From a virus, in the IMG/VR virus record IMGVR_UViG_3300021403_000554, positions 1 to 27,327 of that record: 27,327 nt of DNA; one strand, written 5' to 3'. The notes under the pieces were generated by a model. It had not been told where the DNA came from and did no database searches. It worked only from the letters and a program-made list of their open reading frames with translations. Below, one piece after another: positions 15,314 through 22,932 of this stretch. Position 1 is the first letter of the stretch; each line of letters opens with the position of its first letter. A program made the translations under genes and the position numbers.

Positions 15314-16070
15314 TTATCGGGGCGGAGCGGAAGCTTGTCCGATGCCGCACATGCTGGCAATTAGATGATCAAACACATCGGCGGCTTCTGCCGAGGCGTC
15401 ATAGTATTCGATATGGGTTCCTCCGATGAAGGCCCATCGCCAGTGTTTTCCATCAACAGTGATCCCGCTGAGGTCCAGCTTAGTTCCGTTTTCGGCTGGA
15501 TGAACAATGATGTCATTCGTTTCGTCCAACGCATCGACATGAGGGTAACCAAGAGAAACGCCACCTGAAGCGAACGTGATGGTCTGGGGGTTTTTCCCCG
15601 GATAGGAGATCTCGATAAACCTGGCATCTGCTCCTCGAGATACTTTTATTTTTGTCTTTTCTGGGATGGCAATGCGGCCATTTAGTCCAACTCGCAGGGT
15701 CTTCCACATCGGCGTGGAATCTGAACACTGCAGGAGTGAAACAGTCCCACGCTCGGCAGCAGCTTTCATCACAACCAACGGGTTTCCGGGAAGGCCATCC
15801 ACGCGATAGAGCTGAGGCAAGATATCCTTCTTTTTGTACAAACAGAGCATCTGGGGTTGTCTTGAGATGAAACACTCCCGCCTCGTCGGTTTGGGACAGG
15901 ATCCCAAGTTCTACGTCTCCGCCACCCTTGCGTACCAGTAAGACAGTGGCGCTGCGAAGCGGGGATCCTGATTCGGTAATGACGCGCCCTTCAAAATCTG
16001 GCTGACTCGCTGCAAATGAAAGCGATAGGAACAAACCCACTACATGAAGAAGATTTAAAAGCCTAGCCAT
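15314..16070 (-). pseudogene. Secreted carboxypeptidase-regulatory-like protein broken by one base
   Basis: Two overlapping frames make one protein. From 16070 the first frame has a signal peptide (MARLLNLLHVVGLFLSLSFA) and a CarboxypepD_reg-type beta sandwich (FEGRVITESGSPLRSATVLL, ALFVQKEGYL). The second frame resumes with QLYRVDGLPGNPLVVMKAAA and continues to a domain with HWRWAFIGGTHIEYYDASAE and VFDHLIASMCGIG, ending at 15314. Removing one base near 15818 would restore YLPQLYRVDG and a 251-aa protein. GGAGGAG precedes the ATG closely. The gene lies between portal and protease, which are usually adjacent, and is followed by an intrinsic terminator, so it looks like a second moron of bacterial origin. 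The lesion could be real decay or a sequencing error. No convincing promoter was found. Confidence 0.72.
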
Positions 16071-16173
16071 CTTTCTCCTCCCACGATATCGGACGCAGTC
16101 AAATTGAACCTATTCCCAAACTCTTTCGATGTCGAGATTACTTTTGACTGCGGAAGAAGAGGTTTCTTGATTT

Positions 16174-17637
16174 TTAGTGCAGCTCATCCGCGGAAGCATC
16201 TGCTTCGGGCTTGATCTGCCGTATGCCTGAAATATCGACCATAGCGTTGTCGGGTGAATTGCTGACCTGTAACGGGCAGATTCCGGTGCTGGTGATGATG
16301 GCATTGGCTGCGCCGATGGGGCGTTTGCCAAGATCGGCACGAACTTCATCAATAGAGAGAACTCCGGCGCGCACATAAATGTCGTCGATCCTGGCCTGTT
16401 CGAGGGGATTCAAGGTACGGTCCTGTTCCCAGACAAATTCAATATCGGTAAAGCCGAAGTGGCGATGAACTATGAAGTTTATGGTATCTGCCAGGTAGCC
16501 GAGGATAGGAACCAGACCTTCCGCGGCGGCCTGCTCGACGCTGGTTTCGGCCGTAGCACGGTTCATCACGCTGACGAACTGCTGCGGCGAGAGACCAAAG
16601 GCGTAACAGACGATGCGGGTGATCCATTCATCGAGCGCGTCTTTGAGCATGGGGTCGCGCGTGAACTGGAGCGGGCCGCATTGCGGAACAAAGGTGATGC
16701 GGCGACGGCGCGCGGAATTGCCCGCAAGAGCGCTATCAAACCAATCCTGAAACTCACTGATCTGATCGGCTGACCACTCTTTGGGAACCTGCGCCACGGC
16801 TTCAGGCACGTTGCCCTCAGTGTAGTAATTGAGCAGATGAATCTGGCGGCGCAGGCCGATGTTGATGGTCAAAATAATCTGCTCAACAGGCGAGAAGCCG
16901 AAAAACTTATGCGTGCGCACGTTGCGCGGACGATAGATAAGCTGGTCCGCGGTGAAATCAACGGCAGGCAGGCCTTTGAGAATCTGCTGATAAGCAACTG
17001 CAGGCGCTGCGGGAGTGCGGCCCATAGCGTCAATCTTGCGAGAGATGGTTGAGCCGTCAATGACCTCTAGCGCGTAAAGCTGCTTGCCCGGCGACCACAG
17101 CTCACCGTCAGGCGAGACGATGGGCACGAGCACAGGCGCATCAAGCACAAGCAGATCTTCCAGCAGCAGACGAACCCATTGCTGCCATGTATGCTCACGA
17201 TCAGGATACGAGAAGAAATCTGTGAGCTGGAGAAGGCGCGGATCCTCCTCTTCATTATCTTCATTGCTGATGGGCTCATTACTGCGCGCGTCAACCCGCT
17301 TTTGCTGGCCGGGATGAGTTTTATGGCGGAAGGCCCACGGCATCCGGCTGACCTGGTCTTTACGGGTTTCAATGCAGAGACGGACGAGATCAAACGAGTC
17401 AGCCAGGGAGCGCATCTGGTGAAAAGAGATGGGTTCCATGTTGCGAGGCTGAATGTTGATGTTGTAGCCGACAGGATAATCGAGCGTGCGCGGCGGCGTG
17501 CCTGCCGGAGCGCTGGGCGGCATGGGCAGGTCCGGGCCGAACCAGACATCGAGAGTATTGCGAAGCTTGCGGCTGATGCGGGTGGCGAATCCGGACTCAA
17601 GCGCTGTTTCTTTTCCGCCATTGAGAATGTCAGGCAT
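16174..17637 (-). CDS. Portal protein
   Basis: This 487-aa protein has portal-family features. The N-terminal wing includes MEPISFHQMRSLADSFDLVR and ETRKDQVSRMPWAFR. DFTADQLIYRPRNVRTHKFF is followed by FGFSPVEQIILTINIGLRRQ, a hallmark of SPP1/HK97-type portals. Further on are VPKEWSADQISEFQDWFDS and the stem/crown helices (YAFGLSPQQFVSVMNRATAE). It forms the dodecameric DNA channel at the capsid vertex. The ATG starts immediately after the TAA of the preceding 55-aa gene, with GGGGA about 9 nt upstream, so translation is probably coupled. It is separated from the terminase by about 6.5 kb of other genes, which is abnormal. Confidence 0.87.
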   Translation of the reverse strand: MPDILNGGKETALESGFATRISRKLRNTLDVWFGPDLPMPPSAPAGTPPRTLDYPVGYNINIQPRNMEPISFHQMRSLADSFDLVRLCIETRKDQVSRMPWAFRHKTHPGQQKRVDARSNEPISNEDNEEEDPRLLQLTDFFSYPDREHTWQQWVRLLLEDLLVLDAPVLVPIVSPDGELWSPGKQLYALEVIDGSTISRKIDAMGRTPAAPAVAYQQILKGLPAVDFTADQLIYRPRNVRTHKFFGFSPVEQIILTINIGLRRQIHLLNYYTEGNVPEAVAQVPKEWSADQISEFQDWFDSALAGNSARRRRITFVPQCGPLQFTRDPMLKDALDEWITRIVCYAFGLSPQQFVSVMNRATAETSVEQAAAEGLVPILGYLADTINFIVHRHFGFTDIEFVWEQDRTLNPLEQARIDDIYVRAGVLSIDEVRADLGKRPIGAANAIITSTGICPLQVSNSPDNAMVDISGIRQIKPEADASADELH

Positions 17638-17805
17638 TTAGGCAATCCCCACTTTCACGCCCATGACGGCGGAAGATTCAATGATGAATTCAACGAGAGC
17701 ATTGTTGCGATATGCCTCTTTGATTTGATCGTCGTAGATGCGAAGGCCTTCATGCCAGCGGCATTGGCCAGCAGAGTCGATGGTGTATTCGCTAATCCAT
17801 TTCAT
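17638..17805 (-). CDS. Small 55-aa protein coupled to the portal gene
   Basis: The product begins MKWISEYTIDSAGQCRWHEG and is acidic, soluble and has one Cys; I do not recognise a family. The ATG at 17805 has GGAG about 10 nt upstream; a GTG at 17832 would add nine residues but lies inside repeat DNA. Its TAA abuts the portal ATG. Tight coupling, sensible composition and conserved operon direction argue that it is real. A head-associated or regulatory role is possible but unsupported. Confidence 0.6.
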   Translation of the reverse strand: MKWISEYTIDSAGQCRWHEGLRIYDDQIKEAYRNNALVEFIIESSAVMGVKVGIA

Positions 17806-17806
17806 T

Positions 17807-17893
17807 GTCGCTACGCTCCAAACCGCTTTCACGGGTGTTCAGGAAATTAAGTGTTGTTGAGCCTTGCAGCAGGCAGCTCGGCGCGTGGTCGGC
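17807..17893. repeat. 87-bp direct repeat, copy 1
   Basis: This is identical to 17922-18008 except for one base (C versus T, at 17826 and 17941). The 115-bp period marks a recent tandem duplication. The minus-strand end carries the GGAG used by the 55-aa gene. Confidence 0.9.
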
Positions 17894-17921
17894 CGCGCTG
17901 CCATCTGTGTTGAAACATTCG

Positions 17922-18008
17922 GTCGCTACGCTCCAAACCGTTTTCACGGGTGTTCAGGAAATTAAGTGTTGTTGAGCCTTGCAGCAGGCAGCTCGGCGCG
18001 TGGTCGGC
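17922..18008. repeat. 87-bp direct repeat, copy 2
   Basis: This is the second copy of the duplication. On the minus strand its GGAG is followed by an ATG at 17918 that could open a 23-aa frame (17847-17918) ending in copy 1, possibly a fortuitous leader peptide. The gap 17806-18160 otherwise holds only a REP-like hairpin; I see no other gene there. Confidence 0.9.
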
Positions 18009-18100
18009 TTCCCGCCCCACCACGCGAGAGAACAGGCGTGTCGGGGAACCACGGCCTCGCCTCCCCCACCTCAGGGCTTAAAAACCCAATTTGTAAAAAA

Positions 18101-18136
18101 CTTTTAGCGGCACAGCTAAAGCTGTGCCCTTTCAAA
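18101..18136. repeat. Second copy of the REP-like hairpin
   Basis: GGCACAGCTAAAGCTGTGCC (18109-18128) with flanks CTTTTAGC and CTTTCAAA matches 14041-14076 at 33 of 36 positions. Two of the three differences are a paired G-to-A and C-to-T change in opposite arms, so the stem is kept. Confidence 0.8.
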
Positions 18137-18160
18137 ACAGTTCATGAAATGGGGTTCCAG

Positions 18161-18700
18161 TTAGTAGCCTACTATGACGCGATCTGTGCAAGCGCCGGCG
18201 ACAGCAACGTCGTTCTTCTCAAAGAAAGAGACGGCGAGTTGCGGAAGACGGACCGGAGCAGCAAGGGTACCGCTGGTGACGGTGGGAGCAAGTTCGCTGG
18301 CGATATATGCCTGCTGCGATCCGGAGGCCATGGCTGTAGCAACGGTGTAACTGTTGTAAAGAGTGAAAGTGGGGTTGGACTGGTTCTGATCATCAGCGGT
18401 ATAGACGTTCATGACGAGATCAAAGTTCTGCGAGCAGCTGGCGAAGACGGTGAGCTTGGTGGCGTCTCCAATGCGGATGATGTTGGTGGTGGTGGTTGCG
18501 CCACCAATGGAGGCCGGCAAAGTGACGGCGCTATGCGCGAGGTCTGACGGAGAATACACAACATGCGGCATGGGCCTGGGCAAGATGGGTTTGCCGTTTT
18601 TATCGAGCTCAGGAAACTGGCTGGCAGTCTGCGCCAGCAAAGTTAATGTAATGGTTATACAGAGAGCAGCAATGATGAAGATAAGACTATTTTTGGACAT
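18161..18700 (-). CDS. Exported beta-rich protein of unknown function
   Basis: This 179-aa protein starts with a Sec signal peptide (SLIFIIAALCITITLTLLAQ) and has a mature part that looks all-beta, with two cysteines (FASCSQNF, GACTDRV). A Thr/Ile-rich stretch (GGATTTTNIIRIGDATKLTV) precedes them. I do not recognise a family. AAGGA lies 5 nt before the ATG. It is transcribed with the phage head genes, between a zinc-ribbon gene and the 55-aa gene, yet is predicted to leave the cytoplasm. It may be a host-type moron product or a surface protein. The fibre-like gene at the other end of the operon also has a signal peptide. Confidence 0.65.
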   Translation of the reverse strand: MSKNSLIFIIAALCITITLTLLAQTASQFPELDKNGKPILPRPMPHVVYSPSDLAHSAVTLPASIGGATTTTNIIRIGDATKLTVFASCSQNFDLVMNVYTADDQNQSNPTFTLYNSYTVATAMASGSQQAYIASELAPTVTSGTLAAPVRLPQLAVSFFEKNDVAVAGACTDRVIVGY

Positions 18701-18715
18701 GGCATTCCTTTTGAG

Positions 18716-18729
18716 GCCTCTGCCGAGGC
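18716..18729 (-). other. Hairpin in the gap before the exported-protein gene
   Basis: GCCTC-GGCA-GAGGC on the minus strand is a perfect 5-bp stem just upstream of the AAGGA site. It has no U-run. Another instance of a hairpin at a gene boundary. Confidence 0.4.
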
Positions 18730-18748
18730 GGAGCGGTATTTGTTGCAG

Positions 18749-18979
18749 TTACGACGTTTTGATCAGGGACGAAGAACGGATACTGCGGATTCTTTCAGTT
18801 GCAAGTAATTCAATCAGCAGGCGACGGCGGCGCTTGCGGCGCGGAAATGGGTTCACTACAGGCTGACAATCGAGACAGAAGAAGTTAGTAGAGTTGAGAC
18901 GGCATTCATCGGATGTAAGTGGAGCATTACATTCCTGACAGCGTGGCGGACCGACATGTCCGTTGTAGTCGTGGGGCAT
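18749..18979 (-). CDS. Small zinc-ribbon protein
   Basis: This 76-aa protein has CQEC (C14, C17) and CLDC (C35, C38) as a four-cysteine zinc ribbon, plus Cys26, followed by a strongly basic helix (PRRKRRRRLL) suited to nucleic-acid binding. The frame extends to 19096, but GAGGTG 5 nt before the ATG at 18979 fixes the start. It is the first gene after the 19.3-kb promoter. Its length and Cys pattern resemble the small Cys-rich proteins at the right end of the window. A regulatory or packaging role is possible. Confidence 0.65.
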   Translation of the reverse strand: MPHDYNGHVGPPRCQECNAPLTSDECRLNSTNFFCLDCQPVVNPFPRRKRRRRLLIELLATERIRSIRSSSLIKTS

Positions 18980-19302
18980 GGAAACACCTCGGGGTGAAAG
19001 GCAGTCTGTGGGATCAGGCCTTGGCGGCGGATTTTGTTGCGGAATTGGGTGAGTACAGACGGTTCTTGGGAACCGGATCATCCGAGGAGAAGGCAAGAGG
19101 CAAAGTTTGGCCTCTACATTCCTACTTCCGATGCGAAGCGCGGAATTCTGCTGAGCAGGTCCGCGGCAAACACATGGTCGCCAAGGATGGCTTACCGGGC
19201 AGACAAGAAACTTACACTACATCAAGTCCACGAGATAAGATGTGCGAGCCTTTGGGTACGGGAGCCGCTCCCCCGCATGCAAGACGATGAGCTGCCTTGC
19301 AT
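18980..19302 (-). other. Untranslated leader of the structural transcript
   Basis: From the predicted start site near 19302 to the first convincing gene there are about 320 nt with no supported coding sequence on either strand. It contains a GGGAG-CGG-CTCCC hairpin (19260-19272) and a second ATGCAA half-site (19277-19282). Such a long leader could hold antitermination or attenuation signals, but I cannot identify one. Confidence 0.45.
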
Positions 19303-19308
19303 ATGCAA
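19297..19308. promoter_or_regulatory. Palindromic operator candidate at the start site
   Basis: TTGCATATGCAA is a perfect 12-bp palindrome that begins directly after the -10 box and covers the expected +1. A protein bound here would block initiation. No cognate regulator is in the window. Confidence 0.45.
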
Positions 19309-19338
19309 TTTATAGACTATTTTTGTTCTCTATGTCAA
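19309..19338 (-). promoter_or_regulatory. Near-consensus sigma70 promoter for the phage structural genes
   Basis: On the minus strand TTGACA (19333-19338, perfect) and TATAAA (19309-19314, 5 of 6) are separated by 18 nt in a local AT-rich patch. It points to the zinc-ribbon, portal and capsid genes and lies beside the cargo operon that runs the other way. It explains how head and tail genes could be expressed although an antisense block cuts them off from the terminase side. Confidence 0.7.
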
Positions 19339-19537
19339 GAGTAAAAATAAAAACCATGTTTGTTTTTTTGTCGTCTTGAAAAGAGACCAGGCAAGCAAAG
19401 GTGCGCATTGCATTGCTCTTCTGAGCACTCCCTTCAGATACATCTTCATTTTTGTAACGTCTACACATGGCTGCTCACTACTAAAGAGTAGAATGCAAAG
19501 AAGTTTTGCGGTCCGGAGGCATTGAAAGGAGTTTGTA

Positions 19538-20785
19538 ATGTCGCAAGGCCTGGACAACCTCAAACATATTGTCGTTTTGATGATGGAGAACCGCTCCTTT
19601 GACCACATGCTGGGCGGACTGAAGAAGAAATATCCCAAGATCAATGGACTGACCGGGAATGAATCGAATCCGGACAGCGCGGGGAGCAAAGTTCAGGTTT
19701 CAGCGACAGCCGACTATCGCGGACAGCTGAGCCATGATCCGGACCACCATTTTCCGGGGGTCGATTTGCAGATTTACGGCGGCGCGCCGTATGCCCCTGG
19801 ACGTGTGGCCAATATGCAGGGATTTGTGCAGAGTTATGGAACGCAAGGACCGAACGTACAGGATTCACACGCGATCATGAATTACTTTTCACCGGAGAAA
19901 ATTCCAGTTTTGACCACGCTTGCCACTGAGTACGCCTTGTTCAACGGGTGGTTCGCGTCGATTCCAGGGCCGACGATTTGCAATCGGGCATTTGCGCACT
20001 ATGGCACATCATTCGGCAATGTAGACATGAACATGTTTCTGGTCAGCGATGCTGACCGGGCGAAGATCCCAACAATCTACGAACGGCTGGCGGCCGGCGG
20101 ACACAGCGCCAAGCTTTATTACTACGATCAGCCGAGCTCGACGATGGAGATTGTTAACCTGATCAAGGACCAGAGCTTCTTTGGCGTATTCAGCGATTTT
20201 GTGGCTGACTGCAAATCAGGAAATCTGCCGGAGTACAGCTTTGTGGAGCCGAATTATTCGGACCATCCGGCGCCTGATGGCACACAGTTGCTGGCTACGG
20301 ACCAGCATCCGGACCATCATGTGCTTGCGGGCGACAATTTTATTGGGAAAGTTTATGACTGCATCCGCATCAATCCCGACCTGTGGAAGAGCACCGTGCT
20401 GCTGATCGTCTATGACGAGCATGGCGGACTTTACGATCACGTGGTTCCACCGGACTGCACGCCAGATGGTTTTCAGGCGCCTGAGGCATCCACGGGAGTA
20501 CCGGGGCTGACATTTAAATTCGACCGGCTGGGAATTCGGGTGCCGGCGGTGCTGGTTTCTCCATACGTTCCGCGGGGAATGGTCATTCCCGGACCAGAAG
20601 ATTCCCAGAACCAGAGAATTTTTGAGCATTCCTCAATCCCGGCAACAGTAAGCCGGCATTTCCTGGGCGGCAATGATATGGGCACTCCACGAGAGCAGAA
20701 GGCGCAGACGTTTCTGGACCTGATGGGTGACAATTTTCGTCCGGACAGTGACTGCGTATTTTTTCCCAAAGCAATGAAAGGGTGA
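19538..20785 (+). CDS. Phosphoesterase-family protein (phospholipase C / acid phosphatase type)
   Basis: This 415-aa protein of the alkaline-phosphatase superfamily (PF04185 type) hydrolyses phosphate esters, either phospholipids or phosphomonoesters, and likely uses metal ions. Visible motifs are VVLMMENRSFDHMLGG (Glu17-Asn18), PGPTICNR (144-150), FVEPNYSDHP (235-244), DQHPDHHV (255-262), VYDEHGGLYDHVVPP (291-305) and RVPAVLVSPYVPRG. All family landmarks are present. Unlike many relatives it has no Sec or Tat signal, so it should be cytoplasmic or leave by an unknown route. AAGGAG lies 7 nt before the ATG. It is the first gene of a three-gene plus-strand operon, antisense to the phage genes. 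Substrate is unknown. Confidence 0.88.
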   Translation: MSQGLDNLKHIVVLMMENRSFDHMLGGLKKKYPKINGLTGNESNPDSAGSKVQVSATADYRGQLSHDPDHHFPGVDLQIYGGAPYAPGRVANMQGFVQSYGTQGPNVQDSHAIMNYFSPEKIPVLTTLATEYALFNGWFASIPGPTICNRAFAHYGTSFGNVDMNMFLVSDADRAKIPTIYERLAAGGHSAKLYYYDQPSSTMEIVNLIKDQSFFGVFSDFVADCKSGNLPEYSFVEPNYSDHPAPDGTQLLATDQHPDHHVLAGDNFIGKVYDCIRINPDLWKSTVLLIVYDEHGGLYDHVVPPDCTPDGFQAPEASTGVPGLTFKFDRLGIRVPAVLVSPYVPRGMVIPGPEDSQNQRIFEHSSIPATVSRHFLGGNDMGTPREQKAQTFLDLMGDNFRPDSDCVFFPKAMKG

Positions 20786-20788
20786 GTT

Positions 20789-21139
20789 ATGGCGATTAAA
20801 GACGCTCCGACAGTCGATACCATTGATTTTGACGAGAAGGCAGCCTACAACCCGGACCGGCCGATTTCGAGTTTGATCCGCACGCAGCTTTTGCATCTCC
20901 ATTTAGCGGAGCATATTGCGGTTCCGGAGAAGGAGCGCACGAATACAAACATCAATATGCTGCATACGGAGCGGCAAGCCAGCGAGTACATACAAAAAGT
21001 GACGGCGCTGCTGCACAAGTACGGCAAGAAAACTGCAAAGAAGTCAAAGCCAATCAAGAAGAAGGCATCGGCCAAGAAGACAGCCAAGTCCAAGAAGAAG
21101 ACAAAATCAGCTCAAAAGAAGCGTACGTCGCGCAGGTAA
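20789..21139 (+). CDS. Small protein with a histone-like Lys/Ala tail
   Basis: This 116-aa protein has a globular N-terminal part (residues 1-76: PDRPISSLIRTQLLHLHLAE, NMLHTERQASEYIQKVTALL), probably helical. The C-terminal tail is almost all Lys, Ala, Ser and Thr (KKKASAKKTAKSKKKT), like histone H1 or HU tails. It starts 3 nt after the phosphoesterase stop with a GGGTGAG site, so it is coupled. The tail suggests binding of nucleic acid or anionic membrane/polymer. I do not know a function. The N-terminal part looks like a conserved domain I have no name for. Confidence 0.7.
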   Translation: MAIKDAPTVDTIDFDEKAAYNPDRPISSLIRTQLLHLHLAEHIAVPEKERTNTNINMLHTERQASEYIQKVTALLHKYGKKTAKKSKPIKKKASAKKTAKSKKKTKSAQKKRTSRR

Positions 21140-21149
21140 GGAGAAGTCA

Positions 21150-22568
21150 GTGCGTCGATTGATTCTGGCATTTATGTTGCTTTCAGTGAGCCTCTGGGCA
21201 CAGCAGCCCTCTCCCACACCAACCCCTAATCCAGGTGCAAAGAATGAAGAGGAAAAAGAGCCGGCCACGGAGTCGGGCAAGTTCAAACTGAACTGCCTGG
21301 GCTTCCACATAGCAGGATGCGCTGAGTTGCTGTTCACCGGGCAGCCACTCCACATCGCCGTGGGAAGCATTGCGCCACAAAATGGCTTTGGCGCGGGGCT
21401 GGCGTATGTCGGACACAAAGATACCGACAACTGGAGCACGTCATGGAGCGCAGACGCCATCGGCTCGAGCAACGCATCATGGCGCGCAGGCTTCTTTCTG
21501 AAATTCGTGGACACGCGTCTTGAGCCGTCCAATGTAACGATGGGAACTGCGGGCGCAAATCCTAATGACATACAGCCTTATGCGGAGCGGCCGGTTTACA
21601 ACATTTATGAGCAATCGATTTCGCTCAACAAGTTGACGTTCTTTGGCGAAGGACCCGCAACAACAACGGCAGGACGGTCATTCTTTGGGATGACAGAGCA
21701 CATTGTGGGCGGCAATATGATTCGGCCGCTCTATGAGAAGCTCAACATGAGTTTTCTTGCCGAGGTCAATGGGCGCCTGGCGGATATTCGTTCAAGCACA
21801 GGGCAGAAATCACCCTCCATCGAGGCGATCTATACAGCTGCGACCGCACCTGGCCTGGCGCACCAGCCATTTTTTCTGCAGCTGGGCGCGGGCGTGAGAA
21901 TGCGACCGTCGGCAGCGAAGAATCTTCTGCATTTTGATTACAGCGCGATATACCAGCCGTTCATCGACACAGACGGTTCGGGTTTTTCATTTCAGCGATT
22001 GACCTTTGATCTGAACCAGCAGATTTCGTTGTATCACCACAATGTGTATGTGGCGCGAGACACGAACGATCCGAACGATTGCCGCATGGATCCGACAGAT
22101 GCTCATTCAAAGTGCCCGCCTGCAACCAGCCGGACCATGCAAGGCACGCTGGGGCTGAGGATATTCACTTCCCTTTCCATGGTGCCGGGCAACAACGTGG
22201 TGCCGTTTTATTTCCAGCCAACGCTGGGCGGATCGGACATTAATGGAAATTCAATTTTGAGCAGCTACCAGGATTACCGGTTTCGAGCGCCGAATGTCTT
22301 CTTGTTGGAAGAATCATTGGACCATTCGATTGGCAATTTGCCGCTGGGAATATTGCTGCGCGCCGATCAGGGCAAGATCGCTTTGTTGCGCGGCGACCTG
22401 GGCAGCAATTCATGGCGACATAGTTATGCCGCCGGCCTGACCTTGCGCGCTGGCGGCTTCCCTATGGTGTATTTGCTGTTTGCGTTTGGCGGACAGGAAG
22501 GCACGCATACGATCGCAAACGTGAATACATCATTGCTGGGGAGTTCCGCCAGGCCGAGTTTGTTCTAG
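21150..22568 (+). CDS. Outer-membrane beta-barrel protein
   Basis: This 472-aa protein has a Sec signal peptide (MRRLILAFMLLSVSLWAQ), a Pro/Thr-rich linker (QQPSPTPTPNPG), then alternating amphipathic strands throughout. It includes GFGAGLAYVGHKDTDNWSTS, FLQLGAGVRMRPSAAKN and SYAAGLTLRAGGFPMVYL, and ends in Phe, the usual outer-membrane insertion signal. It resembles BamA/surface-antigen-type barrels in its C-terminal part, without visible POTRA domains. The start is GTG with AAGGAG 6 nt upstream, 10 nt after the Lys-rich gene. It could serve as a channel or anchor for its operon partners; this is inference. Confidence 0.72.
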   Translation: MRRLILAFMLLSVSLWAQQPSPTPTPNPGAKNEEEKEPATESGKFKLNCLGFHIAGCAELLFTGQPLHIAVGSIAPQNGFGAGLAYVGHKDTDNWSTSWSADAIGSSNASWRAGFFLKFVDTRLEPSNVTMGTAGANPNDIQPYAERPVYNIYEQSISLNKLTFFGEGPATTTAGRSFFGMTEHIVGGNMIRPLYEKLNMSFLAEVNGRLADIRSSTGQKSPSIEAIYTAATAPGLAHQPFFLQLGAGVRMRPSAAKNLLHFDYSAIYQPFIDTDGSGFSFQRLTFDLNQQISLYHHNVYVARDTNDPNDCRMDPTDAHSKCPPATSRTMQGTLGLRIFTSLSMVPGNNVVPFYFQPTLGGSDINGNSILSSYQDYRFRAPNVFLLEESLDHSIGNLPLGILLRADQGKIALLRGDLGSNSWRHSYAAGLTLRAGGFPMVYLLFAFGGQEGTHTIANVNTSLLGSSARPSLF

Positions 22569-22726
22569 AGCTTGAAATTCCAATAGCAGGGCAAGGCGAG
22601 AGTCTTTTCACGATTGATAGAGCCATCTTCATTTCTGAAGACGGGAGTTTCGGGTTTGGGACCGTCGGCGGATTGACCGAGATAGGCGGCGAGACGGGCC
22701 AGGAAGATGTCGTCGGTTATGATCAT
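22565..22726 (-). CDS. Small 53-aa protein, unrecognised
   Basis: The frame begins MIITDDIFLARLAAYLGQSA and ends KTLALPCYWNFKL. It has GAGGT 8 nt before the ATG and reads in the phage direction, overlapping the end of the barrel gene tail-to-tail by 4 nt. Composition looks protein-like. It may be a leftover phage gene stranded inside the cargo block, in line with the other minus-strand genes. A hairpin region (22752-22794) lies upstream. Confidence 0.5.
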   Translation of the reverse strand: MIITDDIFLARLAAYLGQSADGPKPETPVFRNEDGSINREKTLALPCYWNFKL

Positions 22727-22822
22727 TTTTGGGACCTCGGGTTTCAGGGAATGAGTGAATATTTGCGGCGGCTAACGCAAGATCCCTCACTCATGGACGG
22801 AGTACGGATGGCTTAATGTCTT

Positions 22823-22930
22823 GTGAGAATGCCTTGAAATGGCATGGTTAGTTCAGGCATTCTCGGGGTCCTTCGACTCTACCTCACGCCCGATGGCGCT
22901 CGGTGTCGCTCAGGATGACACAGGGTTGAG
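22823..22930. repeat. 108-bp dispersed repeat, copy 1
   Basis: About 90% identical, without gaps, to 23945-24052 (offset 1122). It contains an inverted repeat (GAGAATGCC and GGCATTCTC, 22825-22864) and the motif CCTTCGACTC...CGCTCAGGATGACAC, a type I associate with dispersed intergenic elements in bacteria of this kind. It lies directly upstream of the HhH-GPD gene. Confidence 0.85.
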
Positions 22931-22932
22931 GG

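Noticed and set aside
9350-16097. Shared 11-mer TATCGGACGCA near the upstream edges of both moron-like genes
   Set aside because: The two occurrences are in opposite orientation relative to the genes and were found after the fact; chance is plausible, so no insertion signal is claimed.
16071-16173. Possible promoter for the broken secreted-protein gene (TCGACA or TTGACT)
   Set aside because: TTGACT is too close to the ribosome site for a -10 box, and TCGACA pairs only with a poor TAGGTT.
18162-18174. Palindrome TAGTAGCCTACTA
   Set aside because: It is formed by the last codons and stop of the exported-protein gene, with no promoter nearby.
19330-19689. 119-aa minus-strand frame over the start of the phosphoesterase gene
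   Set aside because: Covers promoter DNA and the antisense of a well-supported gene; composition is not protein-like.
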